Assembly: GCF_040954645.1 (NCBI RefSeq)
Contig: NC_092810.1
Location: forward strand, 13,936,377-14,000,376
Source of the DNA: Diabrotica undecimpunctata
Taxonomy: Eukaryota; Arthropoda; Insecta; Coleoptera; Chrysomelidae
Length of the DNA: 64,000 nt
Direction of reading: 5' to 3'
The notes under the pieces are model-generated. The model searched no databases. It saw nothing but the letters and a program-made list of their open reading frames with translations, and was not told the DNA's origin. Made by a program: the position numbers and the translations under genes. Every line of letters begins with the position of its first letter. Position 1 is the first letter of the stretch. Shown here piece after piece: positions 55,681-64,000 of the stretch.

Positions 55681-55940
55681 ATGTAAGTTAGGTCTGTATT
55701 GATTGTTTCGTTAATTATCACACAAACCAAAATGTTTAAATTCCTTTTTTAGTATTTTCAGTTTTTAAATAAATAGAACTATTTACAGATATATTTTGTA
55801 TTTTTTGCACCCATTAGCTCTTAACCTAACATCTTATACAGAGTGATTTATTAATCTGAATGCGTAAATTCATTTACTTTTATGTTTTTTTTTTAAATGG
55901 TCCCAAAATAATATTAGCATCACATTAAAACTGCGAAAAA

Positions 55941-55964
55941 ACAATCTGGGCACTAATGGGTTAA
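55941..55964 (-). repeat. piggyBac right terminal repeat with TTAA target
   Basis: acaatctgggcactaatggg is followed directly by TTAA (55961-55964). Read inward this is CCCATTAGTGCCCAGATTGT, a C-rich piggyBac-type end, placed about 285 bp after the transposase stop. A partial repeat (cacccattagc) lies at 55810. The left end was not found. Confidence 0.7.
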
Positions 55965-56459
55965 CATCAATTTTCTCAAAACAACGTTTTTTGAGTTGTG
56001 ACTCTTTTGTAGCGGATGTAGGATATATAAACGGCTTTTTCTCTCATTTTTTTATATATTTCCCTCATACCTACCAATATGTTATCTACATACTTTAATT
56101 TATCAATACTAATTCGTTTGAATTATAAATTATAAATAGAATCTAAATAGGAAAATGGAATCTGCTATTCCCTAGCTAAAATTGTAGCTCTGATGCGATA
56201 TATAATAGAGTTAAATAGAGTAAAATTAGATTTACTCCACTCACCCCTTTAATCTAATCGACGTAGCAACAGGGGATAATAATTATGCTTATTCGGGAAA
56301 ATGTTGTTTGTTTCATGAAGTTGTATAGATACGGGAAGCTTTTATCGTTTTTTTCTTAATTTCTCTGTTATCCAAAAATGGATATTAAGAATTTATGCCT
56401 TTCTTTATAGCTTAACATAGCGGAAGCTAAAGAAATTAGCGTGGTAATCGTCGGCTGTA
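55965..56459. other. Non-coding stretch
   Basis: AT-rich, with no gene recognised. Confidence 0.5.
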
Positions 56460-57155
56460 TGCAATAGTGGCACAACTCAAAAACTGGTAATTTTTTAAAA
56501 CAGGGGTTTAAAGTTTGTGTGCCAATAATTTTGTCTTATTTGTTTTACCACACGAATTGGGAATTTTGAAAAAAAAATTTTGGTGTATTTGGGAAAGCGT
56601 TCTTCTTCTTCTGGTACCATCTCCGCTACGGAGGTTGGCAATCATCATAGCTATTTTAATTTTTGAGGCAGTAGCTCTAAAAAGTTGTTTTGAGCTGCAT
56701 CTAAACCATTCTCTCAGGTTCTTGAGCCATGAAATTCGTCTTCCTCCGATGCTTTTTCTGCCATCTATCTTTCCTTGCATTATGAGTCGCAGGATGCCAT
56801 ACTTCTCGCCCTGTATCACATGTCCGAGATACTGTAGCTTTCTTTCTTTAATTGTTAGTTCAACTTCCTTCTTTTTACCTATTCTTCTCAGTACTTCATT
56901 GTTCGTAACTCTATCTAACATAATTTTTCTATAGGTCCACATTTCAAAGGCGTTAAGTCGTCTCATTGTGTCTAGATTTAACGTCCATGATTCCATTCCA
57001 TAGTATAGTACACTGTATACATAACATTTTGTGAGGCGTACTTTTAGAGCTAATGTTAAATCTTTGCCACATAGAGAAACCGTTAGGTAGCCTTTAATGA
57101 ATTGTAACACAGACTTTTAAATTCAACCCTTATTTTGAGTTGTGCCACTATTGCA
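56460..57155. mobile_element. DNA-transposon remnant with 23-bp perfect inverted ends, hosting a LINE
   Basis: Ends at 56460-56482 (tgcaatagtggcacaactca, then aaa) and 57133-57155 are exact reverse complements. About 110 bp lie inside the left end and 15 bp inside the right end before the LINE homology begins, so the host element was mostly non-coding or has been largely replaced. No target duplication is obvious. Confidence 0.6.
56590..57117 (-). mobile_element. RTE-like LINE 3' part (minus strand)
   Basis: Open frame: DLTLALKVRLTKCYVYSVLY, YGMESWTLNLDTMRRLNAFE, VTNNEVLRRIGKKKEVELTI, LQYLGHVIQGEKYGILRLIM and WLKNLREWFRCSSKQLFRAT, with a (GAA)n tail at 56600-56612. Between MWTYRKIM and DRVTNNEV a few residues are missing compared with the copies at 44.6 and 53.7 kb. 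5'-truncated: no RT palm. Confidence 0.87.
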
Positions 57156-57329
57156 CATCAACATTTTGTCTTTCAAGGCTAATTAAGACAAAGACAAGAC
57201 TGGCATTTTTTTTGCTATTCCTATAAACTGAAATAAAGGTTCAATAAAGAATACTATAAGTTACTTGAATGAGAAAATGTATTGATTAGCAACTATAAGA
57301 AGAAGAGAAAGTTTTTTATCTTTTGTGGT

Positions 57330-58010
57330 TTAGTAGGCGCACTTCCTACATGTCCCTTTGATAGGAAGGTTAATACCAACACCTGATATTTTTAATCCGC
57401 CTTTTATCACTGTCCCACTCATCTTAGTTGCCTTTGTTATTACTATTTGTGGTGTGCGTCCCTTGATTTTGTTATTAGAAAATTCACCAATTAATTGGTT
57501 AGCTAACTTACTGCGAAAAAAGAGAAGACTTAGTGGCTTCTCTGAACTTTGTGACATATTTACTGTTGTTTTACCTACATAAAATGTATAAATTTACTAT
57601 GGTACTATCCAAAAAATAGCAATAAGTCTTGAGCGACCAGCCACGTAACTTCCACGAGATTGAGTGGCAACAAGTTGGTCAAATAAGTCAACACCACCCA
57701 AAAATTTATTGTAATCAGATATACTTTTGAGACATACAATATTGTCCTTATCTCCCATTTTGTTTGTTCCTTTAACATATGCAGTACCACTACTATTGCG
57801 CATATTTGATGCCACAATCACCGCTTTTTTACGTCTATCCTTCGATTTTGAAATAGATGTATCTCCCGACATAACATAATTATACTCACCAAGTTTGATT
57901 TATTTGTCCTCAACTAACAAATCTTTTGAAAAATATTTTCTATTTGACTGCATGGTACCACAACCAAAAAGTTCCACTCCCAACAATCTTTTTAGTAATG
58001 GAAGGGTGGA
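57330..58010 (-). pseudogene. piggyBac transposase, C-terminal part (minus strand)
   Basis: From 58010: KRLLGVELFGCGTMQSNRKY then FSKDLLVEDK, a stop, LGEYNYVMSGDTSISKSKDR, RRKKAVIVASNMRNSSGTAY, LKSISDYNKFLGGVDLFDQL (third catalytic Asp block, intact GGVD), and after a frameshift SLLFFRSKLANQLIGEFSNN and a terminal LPIKGTCRKCAY. Blocks GT-R-NRK--P--L, kkaV---SN and YN-fmGGVDl-Dql are in the expected order. The last Cys pairs of the finger are missing. It is a different subfamily from the copy at 46.3 kb. Confidence 0.85.
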
Positions 58011-60147
58011 AAAAATCTATCAAAGAATGAACAATACCCAAACCCCTCAAACCACCGAGAAACGCTTAAGACAATTAAAAATACTTCACTACTTTTGTTA
58101 CTTTTCCCCTGAAAGATTTCAAATCTCAACAAAAACTCGGGAGTGGCAGAGTTAATGGCCCAAGAAGTAATACTTTTTATCCCAAATTAAATGAAGATTT
58201 CAAAAATAATTTTTAATTTAAAAAACCTCAGTTGCGTACTATTTTTTCTTTAAAAAGTCGAGACCATTGTCCGTATGCACGCCAATGATAAAAATTCCTA
58301 ATTTTATGCCAAAAAATGCGCAATAACCACCTCTTAAAACCGACCAAATTTCATTTGGATCTCAACTGGTTTCAAAGCACTAAATAAATCGTTGTTATGT
58401 TAGAAAAATTGTTGAAAAATTGATGGGTACAACCCGTATATGCACTATACTATATATACTACACTATCCTCTCATTTATTAACACCCTGTATAATATACA
58501 AATGTTTATTACTTAAATGGACTATACACCAAAACTTTGAACCTTTGTAACTTAGAAATCATTGATTTCTGAGTCTTGGGCACTGAGAACTTTTTATCAT
58601 CATGTCCAAACCTACCTCTGTGCACAGTTTCAGCCAATTTTACTGAAATCACTTTTACATAAGAAAAGTGTCTTTCACCGAAAGATCACCGAATTCTTGT
58701 AAAAATTCCCCTGTTGTTTTTAAATTTATCACAGGTACTCTCAAGTCGTCTCGAAATCTGATAGAGCGTTTTTATTGGCTGTAAATGAACCATTCATTTT
58801 AAGTATTTAGGTAGAGACACTGACAAAAATCGCAAAAAAGTAAATTAGAAGACGATTCAGTACATCCAACTTGTTTATGTCTCTCTTAATGCTGTCCACA
58901 CAGCCCAAAAAGTATGAAAGCAATTTCATTATTTACTCTAAAATCATCATAGATTATAATAAAACATCTAAAAATTTTAAACTCCAATTCCCACTCCTTT
59001 AGATTTGGTATTTGGGCGGTACCATAAACGTCTTTATTTGATCCACCCACTGCGCTATACTAATGTTTTAATTGGTTATCTGCAAAGTAGTGGGAATTCT
59101 TTACCTTAGGTATATCTTTACTAGCATCGCCTACAAATCTTCTGATTTGTTGTTACTATTATATTATAGAAAACGTGATTAAGAACCAATAATGGAGATA
59201 TTTATGAGTAATCTCTATGCCTGACTCATTAATTGACTGGTTTTTAGTTACTTCAGTACTACACTGATAAAACCACGATTTTGAAATTGTTTTTGTTAGA
59301 ATATGAGAATAAGTAGTAGTAGTAAATAAAGAATTTAGTTCTATTTAAAATTAAAGTTACAAAACTGAAGTTTGAAAAATATTAAAGACGACTATTAGGT
59401 ACCTATTCCTTTATATTAAAAAAATATAAGAAAATTTAGTACTAGAAAGATATTAAAGACAATTATTAGTATTGCTATCACTTTACCATTAATTAAAAAA
59501 AAAACTTTAATATTGGATATTTATCGACTATGGTGTCGCAAACAAGAAATTGTGGGAACTAACTGTCTTACTATTTTAGGTATAGAATATCTTTTTATAG
59601 AAGGGTTAATTCTTCTACTGTTCTCGCTATTTTCCTTTGGCATGTTTGAAATTGGATATTTTATATTTTGAGATATGCAATATAGAAGTATCCTAAATAA
59701 AGAACATTTTTTAGTACTTAAAATTGCTATGTTTTTTAATTAATGCAATAAAAATATTTTCTGTTTAGACGTTTCCCTCTTTATACTAAATACTCTTTAC
59801 ATTATCCCTTGGACGGTGGTTAAATGCATTTTTGAGTAAGTTTAGACCTAAACTGACTCGATCTTTTAGGCACCAGTTAAGTACTCAAGTACTTCAATTA
59901 GGTTTTAGGAATAAAAGCATTGAAATGTGTTATTATACCTTAGATTGTCATATTGAGTATATTACTTTGAATTTTCTCTTTTTATTATCCGGTTCTATTC
60001 TACTTTGGGATAGTTATTCTTTTCACAGCATCCTATACTCCGGTTCTATTCTGATTTCTGTATTTCGAATCTTATTTAGAGTGAGGGGTAGGGTTTCTCC
60101 CGTTATGTAATGGCAGGTAGAATACATTGATTTAAAATATTGAGCAG
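58011..60147. other. Non-coding stretch
   Basis: No recognisable gene. The minus strand between 59090 and 58560 shows coding-like pieces in shifting frames (INLKTTGEFLQEFGDLSVKD), perhaps a very old transposase, unassigned. The frame at 59832-60110 has no known features. Confidence 0.45.
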
Positions 60148-61934
60148 ATACACTTTCGTCCGGAATATCGTAATGAGTTCAGTTTTAACTTAAATTTTTA
60201 CCTGAAGAAATAACACTTTCGTCCAAGTCAAATATTTTTGCATATACACTTTATAAGATTCATTATCTTAGATTAGTGAATTTCATTTACAACTTACAAT
60301 ATAAATAGCAAATAAAAATAAACTTAGGTACTTAAAAACTAAAATAATGGGATGTATATTTAACAAACCTATTCCAGCCTAGTAATAGTTTTGTCAATAA
60401 AATTTTCTATTTTACTTTGCAAAAATTTCTCACGAGCTACAGTTTTGTTATTAGGTCTTTTACATTTATGAATAGTTTGAATTCTAATGTAGATCTCATT
60501 TTGATATTGATTGGCCTCTAAAAACACGAATATATTCGAATGGTATGTATTAAAGGATTTATATAATTGTGAATGGAAATATTCACATGCATTGGTTATT
60601 CTCGTAGTTTCTGATGATTTTGCAGCCCAGAGTATCGGTGGAAATGTTGAGTTTTCATCAACATATGTCTTAACTAAATAATCAACAAAAGTATTTAGTT
60701 CGACACTCTGGTATAATTGTAGATAAGTGATCTAGAAAAAGAAGACCAAACCAATGACCAATCCATTTTCCCACTTCAATTCTGTTTTTGAAATTATTTG
60801 TTAAGCCAAGTTCTTGAATTTTACGCCACCAAGCCTGCGAAAGATGGAATCTACGTCCGATTATTGTAGATTGACCCTAAACTGATTTAACAGCCTTATG
60901 AATTGATTTTTCAGAATCAATATCAATATATTTTGGAAGAAAATTTAAAGTTAGTTCTGAATATTTGATCCTTATCAAATTGAAACGTTTTTCATATGTA
61001 GATGATAATTTATCGGGCAATAAACAAAATACTAGTGGAATGTAGTGGCCATTGTAGTATCCATGAATTGTAAACATTTGATAATAGAATTTTGGGCAAT
61101 ATTTATATGTACCATCCATATATATTTTAGAACACTTACATAAATATCTGAAATTTGTCTCACAAGATTTAATAGTCAATTTTGCACTCTTATCATTAAC
61201 CAATAAAAAAATTTCATTTCTAGACGTGATGATAGGGTCCTCCAATTTTTCCAATGATTCCGGTACTTCTTCTAACGTTTTTGGTAAAACTTGGAGTAAT
61301 TTTCTTCTTACATTATAAATACTTCGTTTCACTGATCTCAAATTCATAATAGTTAAATTGGTATTTTCTTCTTCACTTAAAACGCGATGTAAAATTTTCC
61401 TGGGTTGAGTACTTATATCTTCTGCAGCTTTACGCTTAGCTGCTACTCTTACAAACTGTTGTTGAAGGTAGTTGGCCTGCAGACTTTCATGAGAATGATT
61501 TAAGTTTTGTCTAGAAATTACTACATCATCCCCAATTGTGTGAACTTCAGCGTTACCACCTTTGGTACGACATCTCCAGCGTGATTCCCCACTTTTTTTT
61601 TTTTCGTCAAAATTTTTTGGCAAAAGAACCTCTTTTCGTTGCACTTTTTTTCACCACCATACGTTTGTCGAAATTCTCTATAACGTTTTAAGAATAAATG
61701 ATTTTCATAACACAATTCAAGACTATAGCAATATAAACACTTTGAGAATATTTTCACAAATGAATAAACTGGAAGATTCGTACATATTTATATATTTAAT
61801 ATTAATTGCTTCTTCGAAAAGCATTACGAAAATTTACCTGACCCTCTGGACGAACTTGTATACCTCAATTTTAGGGGCTTGGACAAAAATGTATACCTTC
61901 TTTTATGACATACATTATTTTGGACAAAAGTGTA
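60148..61934 (-). mobile_element. Mutator-like (MULE) element with repeated subterminal inverted motifs
   Basis: A motif of the form GGAC(g/a)AAagTGTa occurs three times at the right side (61848, 61881, 61922; spacing 33 and 41 bp), and its complement cactttcgtcc occurs twice at the left (about 60151-60161 and 60214-60224; spacing 63 bp). They bracket a MULE transposase on the minus strand. Arrays of inverted subterminal motifs are common in Mutator-like elements. No target duplication was identified, so the exact ends are approximate. Confidence 0.6.
60370..61690 (-). pseudogene. MULE transposase with N-terminal FLYWCH-type zinc finger
   Basis: The N-terminal part (61690-61480) reads ENHLFLKRYREFRQTYGGEK, then SRWRCRTKGGNAEVHTIGDD and NLNHSHESL. 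This is a FLYWCH finger (W-C---C-A-----HxH) whose second Cys is Asn (GGNA). The open frame 61644-60877 continues with PRKILHRVLSEEENTNLTIM, NEIFLLVNDKSAKLTIKSCE, CKCSKIYMDGTYKYCPKFYY (first MULE Asp in DGTY) and MFTIHGYYNGHYIPLVFCLL. After the stop at 60877 the remainder appears in other frames: IGRRFHLSQAWWRKIQELGL, GKWIGHWFGLLFLDHL, NACEYFHSQLYKSFNTYHSN and IFVFLEANQYQNEIYIRIQT. Nearly full length. A handful of frameshifts make it a pseudogene. Confidence 0.85.
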
Positions 61935-62699
61935 ATCGTCGAAAACATTGAGTTAGAAATACCTATAAACAAAAGTTGTAATTTCAATGTGTTTCGCACG
62001 TTACTAAAAGCGGCTCAAGTCTGTCCTACATCAATTGTAATAGACGCAAATCTAGAAGTGCGTATTTAACAAAGATGAAGCTGTGTTTTAAAAGTATGTG
62101 CTCGAACAAAAGTCGAACAAAAAAAAAACAACTCGGAGTATTTTGTTCATCGATTACTTAAGTTAAAGAAGAATAAATGTCACATGGCAAATAGGAGTGA
62201 CCGGAAACCAGAAACTTGTGATGTACGACTGTGGGATTGAAAGTATTGTAGACAGTCATATATTATGTACAAATAGATGCCCCTAAAGCTCCCAAAGTCT
62301 CGGTGAACGATCAGCTTTTTATCCTCTACAGTCGGTTCACAATTTGTTGATAGCTCACTACAAGTTTAACCCTAATTAGAAAACTGAAATACAGAGAGGA
62401 TAAGTAATACGATATAATAGTAAAAACCAACCTAAAACTGACGGTTTAAGACGTTTTCGACTAACCCACCTTATATCTGAAGGAATACAATACCTTATAA
62501 TCCTATTACGGGGGTATTTTGAATGGTTAGATATGAACGACCAGTGTCGTAGAGTATATGATTGAAACATTTATTTGAACTAAATAAATATATTTTTTAA
62601 ATTGTACTTATGTAAATTGTATTTTTTAATAAAACTTATTTATTTTATTCAAAAATAAAAAGTTTCTTGCCATTTGTAAAAGATACATTTATTTAATTA
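61935..62699. other. Non-coding stretch
   Basis: AT-rich; no gene recognised. The 64-codon minus-strand frame at 62570-62376 is unassigned. Confidence 0.5.
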
Positions 62700-63097
62700 A
62701 GGAAAAAGGCGCCAAATGTCGCCTGGCAAAATTTCCAATGTGTTTTAAATGTATCCATTATTTTCGAATCCGGAGAAAACTAATAAATATTTTTGAAAAA
62801 TTTAAACGCAGGATCAAAGATTACATTATTACTCAGGGCAGAAAGTCCCTGAAAACTTCTACAGTATTTATTTTAATATGGTATGTAACAGAGGTGAAAT
62901 TAAAAGAGAAAATATAGTATAATTTTTAACTGAAAATATTGCATGCAAAAGTAACTTTTTATTTATTCTAAAAAATATTTTATTCTGCTTTTAAATTTTT
63001 CAAAAACGCTTTTTAGTTTTCTCAGGATTTAAAAAAAAATGGATACATTTAAAATACATTGAACATTTTGACAGGCGACATTTTGCGCCTTTCCCCT
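62700..63097. mobile_element. 398-bp MITE with ~85-bp terminal inverted repeats
   Basis: It starts AGGAAAAAGGCGCCAAATGT and, read inward on the minus strand, AGGGGAAAGGCGCAAAATGT. The inverted match continues for about 85 bp (taaatgtatccatt, gagaaaacta in both arms). TTA flanks both ends (62697-62699 and 63098-63100). TTAA is the alternative reading if the first A is excluded. No coding capacity. TTA suggests a Harbinger/Tourist-type origin, TTAA a piggyBac type. Confidence 0.85.
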
Positions 63098-63154
63098 TTA
63101 ATACCTTACGATTACAACTACTATTACTTACCTTATATAATTACGATTAGAAAA

Positions 63155-64000
63155 CTATTCAAATTCAAAATAAATGGGATCAACTTCGGAATCCGAGTCA
63201 TCTTGAGGGTTAATAATTAGGTTAATAATCTCTACGGTCGCATCAATTATGTTATCAAGATCCCACATTTTTTGTTCTTCATCTATTACATGTCTTACTG
63301 CATCTTTCCAGTTTTGTTTTGTAATATGTTATAAAGACTCGTATAAAAATTCACGTACAACTTGTATTTTATATGACGTATTTTTTCTAGCCACATAACT
63401 TTTCATTTGTGCTCAAATGAGTTCAATTGGATTTATTTCGCAGTGGTAGAGTGGAAGTCTAAAGACTGTGATGTTTCGCCTTTCCGCCATTTTGTCAACT
63501 ACGTATTTCTTGAACTTAGATTTGTGTTGCCGGGCAATTTTTAAAAGTTCTGCTTTTACCATTCCATCTTCGTAAGGCAGATATTTATTCCACAGCCAGT
63601 CAAGAATATCCTGTTTCTTTCACGCATTCGTTAGAAGTCTTTCTACTAGTCGTGAATGAGAAGGTGCATTATTTAATACTATAATTGAATTTGGTGGTAT
63701 GTGTTCAATCATTTGCTCAAAATACTCTTAGAAAACATCAGCTGTTATCTCCTCGTGATAGTCTTTTGTGCTTTTGGAATGAAATTCCAACAAACCATGC
63801 TTAACAAATCCTTTTTCACTGCCAATGTGAGAAATTATTAATCTACTGCCTTTACCAGAAGGTGGGGAGATACCAGTAGACCAACCTTCCATAAAGGCTT
63901 GCCTGGAGCTTAATATATTTTTATCTGACCAAATTTTTTTTAGAGTATGACCTGAGTTTACCCACGTTTCATCCTGGTAGAAGATGGGCCTTTCTTCAGC
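63155..64000 (-). pseudogene. DDE_3 (IS630/Tc1-related) transposase, partial at window end
   Basis: From the window edge the minus strand reads AEERPIFYQDETWVNSGHTL (first Asp), RQAFMEGWSTGISPPSGKGS, KGFVKHGLLEFHSKSTKDYH, PPNSIIVLNNAPSHSRLVER (second position: Asn instead of Asp in LDNAPSHS), NKYLPYEDGMVKAELLKIAR and RLPLYHCEINPIELI (Glu). It ends with an acidic tail (PQDDSDSEVDPIYFEFE, stop at 63155). Stops replace F/E after TADVF, W after NA, and W in ELI-AQ, and there is one more after YESL. The frame is otherwise continuous over about 280 codons, so decay is by point changes only. The DNA-binding N-terminus lies outside the window. Confidence 0.9.

Noticed and set aside
1..64000. CRISPR array, operon or prokaryotic island
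   Set aside because: The repeats found are transposon ends, duplications and microsatellites. Genes are spliced and of insect transposon type.

Overview
This AT-rich eukaryotic window looks like intergenic or intronic DNA from an insect with a large, repeat-laden genome. A beetle is a guess, not a determination. The evidence for an insect is one exon of a Beaten path (Beat) immunoglobulin gene and the mix of transposon families, which are typical of arthropods. Nothing looks prokaryotic: there are no operons, no ribosome binding sites, and spliced genes with GT/AG borders. I found no tRNA, rRNA or CRISPR array.

Almost everything recognisable is a transposable element, mostly broken and often nested. 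0-5.5 kb: a hAT remnant, the C-terminal half of an unclassified CGGQ-type transposon protein, and a LINE inserted inside another LINE with an 11-bp target duplication. 5.66-5.87 kb: the Beat exon (minus strand). 6-14 kb: Jockey-, CR1- and RTE-like LINE remnants and a ZMYM1-like hAT interrupted by a LINE with a 15-bp duplication. 14.3-19.5 kb: a candidate DNA transposon with short inverted ends, then two ~950-bp repeat copies in inverted orientation around a LINE endonuclease fragment. 20.7-23 kb: a Penelope-like element with reverse transcriptase and GIY-YIG domains. 23-28.7 kb: further LINE remnants.

28.9-33.5 kb: pieces of a piggyBac transposase around a macro-domain (OARD1-like) fragment, into which a complete, apparently intact hAT element (29190-32085; 8-bp duplication, matching ends, two-exon 490-aa transposase) has inserted. 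35-38.5 kb: LINE pieces and a Penelope terminal palindrome. 39.9-44.1 kb: a DDE_3 transposase pseudogene, the N-terminal half of the CGGQ-type protein, and a piggyBac fragment. 44.6-49.2 kb: LINEs, hAT, piggyBac and a Tc1 element with ~300-bp inverted repeats. 50-58 kb: LINEs and two piggyBac remnants, one split by a nearly full RTE-like LINE with a 10-bp duplication. 60-64 kb: a FLYWCH/MULE element with multiple subterminal inverted motifs, a 398-bp MITE, and a second DDE_3 transposase pseudogene running off the window end.

The genes do not form a pathway. The order of insertion can be read from target duplications, and the only host-type coding sequences are the Beat exon and, probably, the macro-domain fragment.
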